A DNA stretch of 64,000 nucleotides from Rhizoclosmatium globosum. Taxonomy: Eukaryota > Chytridiomycota > Chytridiomycetes > Chytridiales > Chytriomycetaceae. Numbering within the stretch: position 1 is the first letter of the stretch; each line of letters starts with the position of its first letter. Made by a program: the position numbers and the translations under genes. The stretch is from assembly GCA_002104985.1 (NCBI GenBank), contig MCGO01000035.1:371431-435430 (forward strand), read 5' to 3'. The notes under the pieces were generated by a model that did no database searches, was not told the DNA's origin, and saw only the letters and a list, made by a program, of their open reading frames with translations. Positions 11,070 through 20,824 of the stretch are shown in pieces.

Positions 11070-11981
11070 ATGTCTCTTTCGTGGATGATGGCCTGCGTGG
11101 GACCAGACGAAACTGAAGCTACTTGTGATCAAGAAGTTTGTGTCGACAGTCTCCCCTGCAAGAATGCAACGACAGTGTGTCGAGCAGTTAATACACCACG
11201 TGGTGGCTGTGTTGACCCACACCACTTTGACGTTTCCGTCTCTACAACGACGTCTACTCTTGAAAACACTGTCAATATTCATATGCCTCCAATTGAGAAG
11301 CATCCGGGTCCTCCTCTCGTCGCTTCACAGGGAGCTTTGGGGTTAGACACAGATGGTGTGGACTCGAATCCTGTTGTCACTTCCGTGGTTTCTTCCGTGT
11401 TGGCGAATGCAGCTGGTTCTGCAGCCGTCGTTCCTGCGAATACTTCAATTTTCTCGTCGGTCAATGTCCCTGTGCTTCAAGGGATTGGAGGGTTTTTTGG
11501 GTTGGCTTTTGTTGTTATTGGCATTATCGCCTTCAAGTACCGTCGCCACTTCAGATCTTGCGAGAAAGTGTCAGATATTTCTGCTATTGTCGTTGTTGAT
11601 GAGTCCAAGGGCAAGGAGGACCCAACAATTTCGAAAGGGTTGCCTCATGTGACCATTCCGGGTCTGCCGCCACCACAATATTCAAAACGCAACCGCGGAT
11701 TCCGCATTGATGACTTTTTTGATGACTCGTCTAGTCGAACTGGGCAGGACAGTGCAAGTGTTTTGGAAACTCCGAATTATCAAACGTACCCACCATTAGA
11801 AGCTCTGGGATCCCCACGAAAAGTCGCTAAAGGATTGATTGAATTAGATGGTGCGATCAAGAAATTGAATAATCCGATTGATGACCCAGGAATGTTAACG
11901 GATCATTGGGAGGAAGAATCGGTTAATACTACCTCGAAAAGTGTTGGCGAGGCAACTATCAAACTGTACAATCTTAGATGA
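11070..11981 (+). CDS. Family A single-pass protein 1 (Cys-rich ectodomain, DDFFDD tail)
   Basis: Intact single exon, 303 aa. The N-terminus is a compact six-Cys module starting CVGPDETEATC, shared with the genes at 12.0, 13.1, 14.1 and 15.3 kb. A low-complexity stalk and one TM segment (GIGGFFGLAFVVIGIIAF) with KYRRHFR follow. The cytoplasmic tail has all family boxes in order: RIDDFFDDSSSR, a SASVLETPNYQTYPPLE segment, the amphipathic helix KGLIELDGAIKKLN, WEEESVNT and the C-terminal KLYNLR. No cleavable signal peptide; with the Cys module starting at residue ~9, an N-out type III orientation is inferred. First gene of a tandem same-strand array, so it probably arose by local duplication. 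Molecular function unknown. Confidence 0.82.
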   Translation: MSLSWMMACVGPDETEATCDQEVCVDSLPCKNATTVCRAVNTPRGGCVDPHHFDVSVSTTTSTLENTVNIHMPPIEKHPGPPLVASQGALGLDTDGVDSNPVVTSVVSSVLANAAGSAAVVPANTSIFSSVNVPVLQGIGGFFGLAFVVIGIIAFKYRRHFRSCEKVSDISAIVVVDESKGKEDPTISKGLPHVTIPGLPPPQYSKRNRGFRIDDFFDDSSSRTGQDSASVLETPNYQTYPPLEALGSPRKVAKGLIELDGAIKKLNNPIDDPGMLTDHWEEESVNTTSKSVGEATIKLYNLR

Positions 11982-12044
11982 GTGCTTCTTCCTTCTTCTA
12001 TCTCATTTCGTGATAAGCAATAAAAGCAATACCAAAGAATCAAC

Positions 12045-12898
12045 ATGCCTGGCAAGCATCCACCATTTCCGCCTCCACAGGTCTTTGCATGCATAGGAGT
12101 TGGTGAAACGGCTGCGACTTGTGCGAAGGAAGCATGCTGGAACGGACTTGGTTGCCAGGATCCCAACACATCCTGCCAATATGTAACTGCCCTTTCCCGC
12201 CATGCGACGACCACCGCTTTGAGCCTGTTGAGGATCACGATGCAGACGTTGACGACGATGATACGGTCCAAGTGAAGGCTGTGCCGGTAACGCCAGTGGT
12301 TCAAACGTCTGCTGTTCAACCAATTATCCCACAATTGATCCCACAAACTACAGCGTTAATTGGTCCACCACAAACAGCACAAACAGGCCCCATCTTCTCC
12401 ACGGGGAATTATGTGATTGGATCTTTCGGGGCACTTACACTGATTGCTGTCCTTGTTGCTGCATTTATCGCAATTCAACACAAGCGTCGTCAATGTCGTG
12501 CGGAATCAGAAACATCCTCAGAGAAACCCCTGGACATCGAATCCTATGCAAAAGATGCGTCGACGGATTTGGAGCAGATGCCTCAACCTCGTGGAAGCCT
12601 GAGATTTGGTGGATTTGTTGATGATTTCTTTGATGATGTCTCGAGTACCAGAATATCCAGCGCCAACGGGAGAGACAGTGTTGCTATATCGGATTCCCCT
12701 TGTAGCAATGGATATCCGGCTTTGGTACCTTTGGACGGGTCACAGCAACGAGTTGTGTGTGGAATTTTAGAGTTGGAGGCTGCGATAAAGAGACTGAATG
12801 ATAACACGACACCGATTACAGCTGGCTGGGATGAGGAGTCTGTGAATACTGGAGTCAGTGTGGGGACAGAGACTGTGAACCTGTATAACCTGCGATAG
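12045..12898 (+). CDS. Family A single-pass protein 2 (one frameshift)
   Basis: Starts at ATG 12045 only 63 nt after the previous gene. The N-terminus is Pro-rich followed by the family Cys module (ACIGVGETAATC, then CQDPNTSCQYV). At about 12185-12195 the coding content moves from one frame to another, as if a base were missing; the rest (CPFPPCDDH, a poly-Asp stretch, TM segment VIGSFGALTLIAVLVAAFIA and tail) is intact to 12898. Tail boxes: GGFVDDFFDDVSS, GILELEAAIKRLN, WDEESVNT and LYNLR at the C-terminus. Either a recent pseudogene or a one-base assembly error; the intact tail favours the latter. Same inferred topology as its neighbours. Confidence 0.75.
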
Positions 12899-13079
12899 AC
12901 TTGATTGATTTCTGATTATGTTGATTACGTGGGACATGCAACCAATACATGCTTGAATAACAAAGTATTTCTATGGGTCAAAGGATTAATTGCTGTAGTC
13001 ATCGTTAGTAAAAAATCAAGAGAAATTCGATTTGCTCAAATCAAAGACACCAAACAAGCCCAGAGGCAGTTGACCAATT

Positions 13080-13967
13080 ATGTCTTTCCCAGGACCACCA
13101 GCAGTTGGGAATCAACCACCGCCACCTCCAGTTTGGGCATGTATGATAGAACCCAGTGCCTATGCCAAATGCACATGGCAAGCATGCGATTTGACACCAT
13201 GCTCAGACTCATCAGCAACCTGTTTTCTCCTTCCACCACCTAAGCCACCCTGTGCAAACAATAACTTCTTGCCACCAATTGGAAGTAACTGGAATGGAAC
13301 ACCTTCGTCCTGGCAATTCCTCCCGTCCGTTCAACCTGGCACGACAGTGTACCCTAAACAGCTTCAACCATCTCCAAGTGCACCCTCGACCCTGTCAACT
13401 ACGATCACAAACGTTGCAACTACTACCTCCCAAGTAACTACGCCAGCAGATACTAACAGCTCCATGGCTCCGGGAGTCGTCTTTGGCCTGGGAGTCACTG
13501 GTGGCGTTGTTGCTATCACCATCATTGGACTCGCCTTTTATCTGACGAAATACAGGAAAGGCACACTGAATCAAGTAGACGTATCTGCTATAGGCTCTAC
13601 CGAGGTTGAGGCAGATAAAGATGCGATACCCAAAGAAACACACGCCTTCCATCACCCTTTGCCGAAATCGGGGGGACAAAGACCCGGATTCAATATCGAC
13701 TACTTTTTCGATGACGATGGGTCCAGTCGGATTGGGGAAAGTGTTCTTGAGACGCCCAATTTCCAGACATATCCTGTGCTTGAAAACTTTGGGGCTCCGA
13801 AACCGAGGAAGGTTGCGACGGGGATTTTGGAGCTTGAAGGGGCGCTGCAGAAATTGAATCATGGCGCTACAACAGTTGATGTTGGTGCACCCATGGAGGA
13901 ATTGAAGGCGTGGGAGGAGGAGTCTGTGAGAACTAAGCTAACGGTGGTGAGAGATGATGAACGGTAG
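13080..13967 (+). CDS. Family A single-pass protein 3
   Basis: Intact single exon, 295 aa. The N-terminus MSFPGPPAVGN leads into a PPPPP run, then a Cys module (WACMIEPSAYAKCTWQAC, later CSDSSATC). A Ser/Thr/Pro stalk precedes one TM segment (VVFGLGVTGGVVAITIIGL) and a KYRKG stop-transfer. The tail has the family boxes in slightly divergent form: NIDYFFDDDGSSR, SVLETPNFQTYPVLE, GILELEGALQKLN, and WEEESVRT near the end; the C-terminal LYNLR is replaced by VRDDER. Part of the tandem array; function unknown. Confidence 0.82.
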   Translation: MSFPGPPAVGNQPPPPPVWACMIEPSAYAKCTWQACDLTPCSDSSATCFLLPPPKPPCANNNFLPPIGSNWNGTPSSWQFLPSVQPGTTVYPKQLQPSPSAPSTLSTTITNVATTTSQVTTPADTNSSMAPGVVFGLGVTGGVVAITIIGLAFYLTKYRKGTLNQVDVSAIGSTEVEADKDAIPKETHAFHHPLPKSGGQRPGFNIDYFFDDDGSSRIGESVLETPNFQTYPVLENFGAPKPRKVATGILELEGALQKLNHGATTVDVGAPMEELKAWEEESVRTKLTVVRDDER

Positions 13968-14081
13968 TATAGATGGCTTTAGTTTTGTTTATAGAGTCTT
14001 AAATGTTCAGTTAAAGTTGCCTTGCTTCATGAGTGTGAGACACACAAGCCCTACTTTTTCCTCAAATCAGCAACACGCGAT

Positions 14082-14990
14082 ATGACTGCACCTTTTCCTG
14101 TACCTCCTCCAGTGGGTGCACCGCCTCCTCCTCCCATATGGATCTGTGGCAGTCCAGGACAACGAATTGCGTATTGCGGCCAGATAGGATGCTCTGAATC
14201 TGTGAAATGCACTGATCCAACTCTGACCTGCCAATATGTACCACCTCCCCTTCAGAACCCAACACCCTGCACCGGAGCTCCCTTTGGCTATCCAAACTAC
14301 GAATATGCATTGATTGCAGCTTCAGTACCGTCTCCGTTGCCGTCTCCAGTGGGTACCCGAAATGACACTGGCGTGGTTATGATGCACAGTCCCGTCCCAA
14401 CAAATGCATCAAATGGAACCTCAGCAGCCGGCCCATCGCTGTCGTCGCCACAAGCAAACAATATGTCAACAGGCAGCGTATTTGCACTAGGCCTTGTCGG
14501 TGGAATCGCATCGATTGTGATCGTGTTTGCAGCCGTATTTGCAATCAAGTATCGAAATGGCAGTCATCGAGTCTTTGCAAAAGGAAGCGATGAAGAATGC
14601 GTTGTGGGTCGTCAAGAGACAAAGGTGTCAAAAGTGGAGTCCACAGATCCATCTCCAACTGTTCAAATTAGGGGGCCGCCGATTCGCGCGGTTGTTCGGT
14701 ATGATGTCGATGACTTTTTTGATGATTCTTCTAGCCGGTATGGTGAAAGTGTCATGGATGTTCCATATGGCCATACACACACTGCTCCTGCTTTGAACAA
14801 TATGGAGACGCCAAGAGGGGTTGCTAGTGGGATTTTAGAATTAGAAGGTGTGTTGCGGAGGTTGCACCAGCAACATTCAGGTGATGCTGGCGAATTATCG
14901 GCTCGACAATTGGATGGGTGGGATGAAGAATCTGTGAATACTGGAATGAGCGTTGGCGATGCTACTCTGAAGCGATACGACCTTCGTTAG
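14082..14990 (+). CDS. Family A single-pass protein 4
   Basis: Intact single exon, 302 aa from the ATG at 14082 (MTAPFPVPPP). A Pro-rich N-terminus is followed by a Cys module (WICGSPGQRIAYCGQIGC, then CTDPTLTCQYV), a Ser/Pro/Asn stalk, and one TM segment (VFALGLVGGIASIVIVFAAV) with KYRNG. The tail has VDDFFDDSSSRYGESVMDVP, GILELEGVLRRL, WDEESVNTGMSVGDATL and the C-terminal RYDLR, so every family box is present. The shared CQYV in the ectodomain and DATL-x-RYDLR / EAT-IKLYNLR at the C-terminus show that both halves of the protein are under constraint. Function unknown. Confidence 0.83.
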   Translation: MTAPFPVPPPVGAPPPPPIWICGSPGQRIAYCGQIGCSESVKCTDPTLTCQYVPPPLQNPTPCTGAPFGYPNYEYALIAASVPSPLPSPVGTRNDTGVVMMHSPVPTNASNGTSAAGPSLSSPQANNMSTGSVFALGLVGGIASIVIVFAAVFAIKYRNGSHRVFAKGSDEECVVGRQETKVSKVESTDPSPTVQIRGPPIRAVVRYDVDDFFDDSSSRYGESVMDVPYGHTHTAPALNNMETPRGVASGILELEGVLRRLHQQHSGDAGELSARQLDGWDEESVNTGMSVGDATLKRYDLR

Positions 14991-15300
14991 ACTGTGCTGG
15001 TATTTGTGTGGGGTTTCTTGGTTTAGATTATTTGGAATAGAGAAGAAAATAGATTTCTGATACCATATCGTTTTTTCCATCTCCATTTTCGATTTGGAGA
15101 AATGTGTCTTAATCCTGAAAAATTGCTGACCAATCCTTCACGCTTCCATGTTGAGCCGGAAATGAGAGCCTCAACACTGGGGTTCTGTGGTTGAGATGTT
15201 AGAAACGGTGTGATTACATAAGTTGATAGATTTAATTGAAGGAAGTGTGAAGAAGCCCAACTGAACAGGCTTTGTTTTTTCTTCAAAAAATCGAGAGCAA

Positions 15301-16266
15301 ATGAGCCAAGAGCAGCATCTTATTAAAGCCTGCCTTGGACCAGGCGAGACGGTTGCCACTTGCCAGAATCAACTGTGTTTACGTCAACCATGTGCCGACT
15401 TGAACACCACTTGCCAATATGTGCAGGCCCCATCTCCATGGTGTGATAACTGGAAGCACAACGACACCGATGATCACGACAATGATGGTCATGGCGGTGG
15501 AGGCGGCCAAGACGGCAGGCATGATGGTGCATTCAAACTAAGACAGGGAGGCACTGTTGCCGTTCCTTCATCCACGCAAGAAGTCCCAGTGCCCCCAAGT
15601 TCAACCATCATTGCCACCACCACCATCACCAACATCACCAACCCAGACACGCCAAGCACAGCTTCTCCACCACGCCAAGTACCTGCTCCAGCCCAATCGA
15701 ATCCATCCATCTTCTCCAGTGTCAATGCAACAGCAGCCTTCTCAGTAGTCGGCACCGTCCTCGTGATCGCAGTGATGGGCATCGCACTCGTCGCCGTCCG
15801 CCGCAGATTCACCTCAAAACCAACTACCTCATCACCCACAACCACATCACCAACCGAAAAGAGCCTTGCCCAAGAATCAGAGTTCCACACAACAACCGAC
15901 CCGCAACAACTGTTCTACACCCACCAGAGACAACCCCGAATCGGCGGATTCAACATCGACGACTTCTTCGATGACGCGTCGAGTCCGGGTGGTGGGCGGG
16001 ATAGTGCTAGTGTTCTTGCCACACCGCATTATATGGTTGGGATGCCGCCGTTGGAAAGGCTTGAGGCGCCTAGGTTGGGTGTGCATGGGATTTTGGAGTT
16101 GGAAGCTGCATTGGAGAAGCTGAATCAGGCGGATGATGTTGGTGGATTTATGGAGGGGGAGGAGTGGGAGGAGGAGTCTGTGAATACTGGGATGGGTAGT
16201 GCGGATAGTAGGCGTAGTAGTAGTAGGGGCTTGATTAGACGTGGGAGTTTCTTTCAACGAGAATAG
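15301..16266 (+). CDS. Family A single-pass protein 5
   Basis: Intact single exon, 321 aa. The Cys module (ACLGPGETVATC, CADLNTTCQYV) is followed by a His/Asp/Gly-rich acidic stretch that could bind metal (inference), a Thr/Pro stalk, TM segment SVVGTVLVIAVMGIALVAV and RRRF. Tail: GGFNIDDFFDDASS, SASVLATPHYMVGMPPLE, GILELEAALEKLN, WEEESVNTGM, then a distinct Arg/Ser-rich C-terminus (RRSSSRGLIRRGS) in place of LYNLR, which looks like a basophilic kinase target. The ectodomain resembles members 1 and 2 most closely. Tandem array member, function unknown. Confidence 0.82.
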   Translation: MSQEQHLIKACLGPGETVATCQNQLCLRQPCADLNTTCQYVQAPSPWCDNWKHNDTDDHDNDGHGGGGGQDGRHDGAFKLRQGGTVAVPSSTQEVPVPPSSTIIATTTITNITNPDTPSTASPPRQVPAPAQSNPSIFSSVNATAAFSVVGTVLVIAVMGIALVAVRRRFTSKPTTSSPTTTSPTEKSLAQESEFHTTTDPQQLFYTHQRQPRIGGFNIDDFFDDASSPGGGRDSASVLATPHYMVGMPPLERLEAPRLGVHGILELEAALEKLNQADDVGGFMEGEEWEEESVNTGMGSADSRRSSSRGLIRRGSFFQRE

Positions 16267-16521
16267 GCGGAGAGAATAGAGTACTTATTGGTGATTTTGC
16301 AAAAAAAAACAGCAGCCTCAATCTCTTTCGCTCGTTTGGGTCCACTGTCGATCAAGATTCAACAGGCAAGGTACCCATTGATCATTGTGTTGTAGGTAGT
16401 CAAGAGGTAGCTGATGACGTGATACTGCAGGAACAGGGACGCATAGATTTACAAATAGATAGATAGAAGAGACTACAAGCTACTGCCACCCTCGATTGCC
16501 GTATACCCACATAGTCCCCCA

Positions 16522-17282
16522 ATGTCTACAACCGTCACAATCATTGTCGTACTAGCAATCCTCGCACTAGTCATCAGCATACTCGTCTACATATACCGTT
16601 GCCGTCGCCGAAACCAATTATCCCACGTTCTCCCAACAACAACCACTACACCCATCTGCCCCCTCCAACAACAAACCCGCCAAATAACACCACCACTCCC
16701 ATCCTTCCAATGCCCATCCCAAAAACAACAACACCCTCCTCACAAATCAACCCATTATGCAACATCCCCACCAAACCCGAATTCATCAACACACCCACAC
16801 ACAGATCAACACCCACAAACACAACAACATCCCAATCCCTCACAAAACCGGCACGTATACCCTCCCGCACACTCCTCCAACACGCTGGCTTCACAGACCC
16901 TACACCCGCACCACCGCCAATCGGCCTCCGTTCCCACGCGACGACTCGAATCGGGAAACGCGGGTTCTTGGACGACTTTTTCGACGACGATGAGAACGGG
17001 CATGATGATTCCGCCGGGGGTGTTGGAGGCGGTGGTGGTGGGGGGCTGGAAAGTGAGCAGACGACGTTTGTGAGTGAACATAGTGTGCGTGCTTTTTCGG
17101 GGTGGTTTGGGAGTGTTTCTGTTAGAGGGGGTTGAGTGGACGGGGGAGTCGCGGGAGTGGGAGTGAGGTTGGTGGTGGTGGTGGTGGGTTTGGAGGGAAT
17201 GGAGGGAATGTGGGGAATAATGGGAGTGGGACGAGGTTGGGGATGCCGTTGCCGAAGAGTGGGAGTGATGGGTATTTAGGGT
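16522..17282 (+). CDS. Family A single-pass protein 6 (no ectodomain, two frameshifts)
   Basis: Starts MSTTVTIIVVLAILALVIS, so the membrane segment is at the N-terminus and there is no Cys module. RCRRR follows the TM. Coding then shifts frame at about 16600-16660 into a Pro/Thr/Gln-rich region ending RGFLDDFFDDDENGHDDS, the family box, and a Gly-rich stretch. At the G-run near 17130 the frame shifts again; downstream a Gly/Ser/Asn-rich C-terminus ending KSGSDGYLG runs to a stop at about 17282. GILELE and EEESVNT boxes were not found. Either a decaying copy or one with indels in homopolymers. Confidence 0.55.
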
Positions 17283-17736
17283 GATATTTGGGGTGTAGAG
17301 AAGGAGGGGAGGGTGGGGACTTTGGGAGGGGGTGGTGATGTAAAGGTGGTTGTGGTAAGATCTATAGAAAGTGGGAATTGAGTGGTGGAAATTCGTTTAT
17401 TTTTTGGAAATAAATGTCTATGTGTACACAGTACCAAAGATATGTTGCAAGATAGGAGTGTGGCTGAGATGGCAGATGATGGATGGTACAATCATGTGGC
17501 TAATAACTCATTGAAGAGTTTTGTCTGTGTATAACGGTAGGAGATCTCTACACAAGTACACCTCAAAGCATCTCTCGGAATTCTTTGAAGTGGGATATGA
17601 CGTCACTGGTGCGTGTGTTTGTGTGTGCGCAAAAGCAGGGGAACTTGAGGCTTGGTGGATCTCATCAAAAAAAGTTGTTTGAGCACGCGGCCTTCGCACA
17701 AAACCCTCGCTCAACCAAAAGATCCCCTTATCGTTT
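17283..17736. other. Intergenic, no gene seen
   Basis: About 450 bases between two members of the tandem array. A G-rich stretch lies at the left and a GTGTGTGTT-type low-complexity patch near 17615. No credible coding or RNA gene was seen on either strand. Confidence 0.4.
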
Positions 17737-18630
17737 ATGGCTGCTTTGAGGGGTTCCGCCACCACTATCACTGGCAGTGCTGGTATACTTGCAGGTGCAG
17801 GGGGAGAGGGCTGTGTAGGAGCATGTAATCGATTGGGGCGCCTGGCAAAGTGGATATCTTCAACTTCAAGGAGCCTTATCAAGTCAAGTGAGGCTGTGCA
17901 GCCACTTCTACTGAGTGCTAGAGACACCATGAACCAACCAAGCAATGCAGTGCTTGTGATTACACTGTGTTCAATTGCAGGTGTAGTCTGTGTGGTTGTA
18001 GTGTTCCTAGTGGTTGTCCAATTCAAACTCCGACACAAGCGCCAACAAAGTCTCACTGAACAAGGCATCGAATCAAATGCATCAAACAACAATCGAAAGT
18101 CAATGTCACCGCCATTTGTGTACGATGTGGACGACTCTCTTCCGGCCACAAGGAAGAACACTTCCGAATCTTCACACAAGAGTTCTCCAAGTGACGCTAC
18201 TAGACCCAATACGCTTCTTTCGCCGCGTTTGTCGAATGCACTTCGGATTGCGGCAAGTCAAAGCATTCCTCGGTTCTTTTACAAGGACGATTTCTTTGAC
18301 GATGAAGTGTCGACAAGGAATCCAAGCTCGAATAATTTGAATTTGAGTGGCAGTGGAGTGGGAGGAGGAGGAGGAGGAGTAGGAGGGATTGTTATTGAAC
18401 GGCCAGGTGATGTCAAGCGACGGGATACAAAACGGAGTAGTAGTACAGTGATTAGTGTGGATGTAGTGAATGTGATGGATTTGAGTGCAGGACACGATGA
18501 CCATGAATTCCCTTTAAATGCAAAAGAGGCGGTAGAGTTGCGGCGGTTACAAGAGGTAGTACGGCTGCAGAGTGCCCGAGCTGAGGAAGACGATGGATAC
18601 GAAGAGGAGAGTGTGCGATCGCAAGTGTAG
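17737..18630 (+). CDS. Family A single-pass protein 7 (divergent)
   Basis: Intact ORF of 297 aa from the ATG at 17737; an in-frame ATG at 17929 directly before the TM is an alternative. The 64-residue N-terminal part has GCVGAC but not the full Cys module. One TM segment (VLVITLCSIAGVVCVVVVFL) is followed by KLRHKRQQ. The tail carries FYKDDFFDDEVSTR and ends in YEEESVRSQV, the family boxes in divergent form. The region between has a Gly run (GGGGGG), a basic Ser patch and a helix rich in Glu/Arg (AVELRRLQEVVRLQ) where other members have GILELE. Oldest or fastest diverging of the array together with the next gene. Confidence 0.72.
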   Translation: MAALRGSATTITGSAGILAGAGGEGCVGACNRLGRLAKWISSTSRSLIKSSEAVQPLLLSARDTMNQPSNAVLVITLCSIAGVVCVVVVFLVVVQFKLRHKRQQSLTEQGIESNASNNNRKSMSPPFVYDVDDSLPATRKNTSESSHKSSPSDATRPNTLLSPRLSNALRIAASQSIPRFFYKDDFFDDEVSTRNPSSNNLNLSGSGVGGGGGGVGGIVIERPGDVKRRDTKRSSSTVISVDVVNVMDLSAGHDDHEFPLNAKEAVELRRLQEVVRLQSARAEEDDGYEEESVRSQV

Positions 18631-18676
18631 AATATCACTATTTTTATTTTGTTTGTTTGAATTAAACAAACAACAA

Positions 18677-19759
18677 ATGGCACCTTCCTTATTCTGCCAC
18701 GCCCCAACAACGCCCGTGACAGTGATCGCCGAATGCGGGGCTCTCGAGTGTGGCGTGTCAGCCAAGGCGGGCAGTCGGTGTGGGTTCGCGGGTCTTGGGT
18801 GGACGTGTGTTGCGCAGGCGCCTGCGTCGAACTGCACACCGGCCGTTGTTCAAGTTGTTGTTGCTGCTGCTTTTGATCCGCCAAAGAAGACATCGTTTAC
18901 TCTGTCGTTGTACCCTTCGCTGTACCCATCGCAACAGATCCCAACAAACTCCCAACAAGACTCTCTCGCAAACACTCTCAAACAACCGGCGGTTATCGCT
19001 GTCATTTCAATTGCCGCAGTCGCAATCCTGGCTATCGTCGGACTTCTCAACTACACTTCCCGTCAAAGAACATCATCACATTCAAAATCACTCAACAAGG
19101 ACGACATCAACTGTCCTCCACCACCTCCCCTCTTTGATATCCTTCCTACCCCCGCAGACCCAAACCACTTCCTCAACAGACCTCCTTCAATGCGTTCCCT
19201 CCCGGACCCAAACCGTATCCCCGCTTTCTACTACAAGGACGACTTTTATGACTTGGACCTTCTTTCTCTCGATTCTATGGAGTCGAAGAGATCTTTTAGT
19301 ACTGCTCACACTCAACATCGGTTCATGCTTGACCGTGCTGCTCAACAACTCCATGACCCTACTACTACTGCTACTAGCACATCTCCTATCCGTCTTCGAC
19401 CTCCTACCGATTCTCTTGACCTTGTCGTTAACATGCCGCGTGCTCTTGCTAGACGTGTGAAACTTGAACGCAGTCGTGATGTTCTGATGGATCCCTCCGC
19501 TTTGATCTTGATGGACTCTGGTGGTGCCCGTGTCCGTCTTGGAAATCATCATGAGGATGGAGGTCTTGATGATGATGTTGTTGTTGTCATGCGGGAGGAA
19601 GAGAGACAGGTTGCGATCAAGGAAAATGAGAGGGAGATTAAGGAATTGCATTTGTTGATTATGAGGCATCAGGGGCGGTTGATGGGTGGCGTTGTTGAGG
19701 TAAGGAGGAATGAGTGTGAAAGCGATAGAGGTATGAGTGTGAAAGCGAGAGAGGCGTGA
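18677..19759 (+). CDS. Family A-related single-pass protein 8
   Basis: Intact single exon, 360 aa from the ATG at 18677. The N-terminus has a Cys-rich module (ECGALECGVSAKAGSRCGF and a later NC) similar in spacing to chytrid surface repeats. One TM segment (VIAVISIAAVAILAIVGLL) is followed by SRQR. The tail has a PPPPP run, then PAFYYKDDFYDLDLL, a variant of the DDFFDD box that most resembles member 7. A long Glu/Arg coiled segment (REEERQVAIKENEREIKEL) follows. EEESVNT is absent. Ends with a short Arg/Glu tail just upstream of a small tandem repeat. Function unknown. Confidence 0.75.
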   Translation: MAPSLFCHAPTTPVTVIAECGALECGVSAKAGSRCGFAGLGWTCVAQAPASNCTPAVVQVVVAAAFDPPKKTSFTLSLYPSLYPSQQIPTNSQQDSLANTLKQPAVIAVISIAAVAILAIVGLLNYTSRQRTSSHSKSLNKDDINCPPPPPLFDILPTPADPNHFLNRPPSMRSLPDPNRIPAFYYKDDFYDLDLLSLDSMESKRSFSTAHTQHRFMLDRAAQQLHDPTTTATSTSPIRLRPPTDSLDLVVNMPRALARRVKLERSRDVLMDPSALILMDSGGARVRLGNHHEDGGLDDDVVVVMREEERQVAIKENEREIKELHLLIMRHQGRLMGGVVEVRRNECESDRGMSVKAREA

Positions 19760-19798
19760 GTGTGAAGTGAGGCATGAGTGTGAAGTGAGGCACGAGCG
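19745..19798 (+). repeat. Short tandem repeat, ~22-bp unit
   Basis: The unit GTGTGAAGTGAGGCATGA and variants occurs about 2.5 times across the stop codon of the preceding gene and just after it, so it may have contributed to a shifting C-terminus. Direct visual observation. Confidence 0.6.
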
Positions 19799-20232
19799 GA
19801 ACTTTGTTAACCACACAGCGAAATATTGTGAGCGAAGCGAACCTTTTCTCGCGAAATATGCACCGATATCAGGGGATGCAGGGAAAATATGCACCACCCT
19901 TTTCCATATATATATACTGATATGTCATATCCTAATAGCAATACAAGAAGGAGTGGTGCGACTACGTCAATGCAGAAGAATACGAGGAACAACGAGGGGA
20001 AAGCCCGTAAAAACACACGATATAGAACATCATATACAAAGCAATATTCAGCCTCATTATCCAACACAGTTCGTTGTGTACATCAGCTTCAGTCTATTAT
20101 CATTACCTCATGAAAAACTCCCAAGAATAAAGTACCTCTCTGTTTCTTCATCTTTGCATAAATTCGATTACGGGGGCACAAATTGAATCCCTTCCGTTTT
20201 CAAAAATCTGCCCGAAAACAAAACTTGCCAAA
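19799..20232. other. Intergenic, no gene seen
   Basis: About 430 bases with a TATATATA tract near 19908. No coding or RNA gene supported; presumably the promoter of the first DOPA-dioxygenase-like gene. Confidence 0.4.
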
Positions 20233-20824
20233 ATGACGACCGCCACCGGAACACCCATCGAGGAAATCAAAGAGTTCCACTTCCACCTATACTGTAAGTT
20301 ACAATCCCATCCTCTTCGTTCCCTGATATCACAACTAACCCTCCATATGAACTTGCACGCAGGGATGACGCAATCAAAAACCGCCCGTGCAAACGCAGAG
20401 TCCCTCCTCGACCTCATCCACCTCAAAAACAAGAAGGCTACTTCATCGCCAAAGCACTCCGCATCAACGAAGGTCCCGTTGGAGTACGTATTATCCCCCC
20501 CCCCCCCCCCCCAATCGCAAGGGCTTAACACAACCCGATTATTTTTTTTTGTATTAGCCGCACCCAATGAGCAGCTGCGAAGTCTGGGTCCCTATTGAGA
20601 GTTTCGGGCGCTTCTACGGATGGGTTTCGCAGGTCCGGCCTGCTGACGTTACACTCATGATTCATCCGTTGAGTAGGATGCAGGTGTTGGACCATACGGA
20701 GCGGATTGCGTTCATGGGGGCGGCTGCGCCTTTGTATATTGAGGCGTTGGGGGAGGCCGTGTTGAGTGAGGCTCCTGCGCAGTATCCGGAGCTTGGGGTT
20801 GGGTATAGTAAGAGGGAGGATTGA
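20233..20824 (+). CDS. DOPA 4,5-dioxygenase-like protein, copy 1 (one frameshift)
   Basis: Three exons: 20233-20293, 20363-20483 and 20558-20824, with introns GTAAGT...CGCAG (branch ACTAAC) and GTACGT...TTAG. The second intron contains an 18-base C run. Signature residues: IKEFHFHLYW at the start (metal-ligand His) and, in exon 3, PHPMSSCEVWVP and VTLMIHPLSR. The family opens the ring of DOPA extradiolly (betalain/muscaflavin chemistry in plants and Amanita); substrate here is unknown. In exon 2, at KNKK (about 20434), the homologous content GYFIAKALRINEGPVG is in another frame, consistent with loss of one G from a G run. About 140 aa, the usual small size. Tandem with copy 2. Confidence 0.82.

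Noticed and set aside
17508..18209. Minus-strand ORF of 233 aa overlapping family A member 7
   Set aside because: No domain or paralogue, and the plus strand carries the DDFFDD and EEESV boxes.
19745..19798. Short repeat as a CRISPR-like array
   Set aside because: Two and a half adjacent units with no spacers in a eukaryotic context; a simple tandem repeat.
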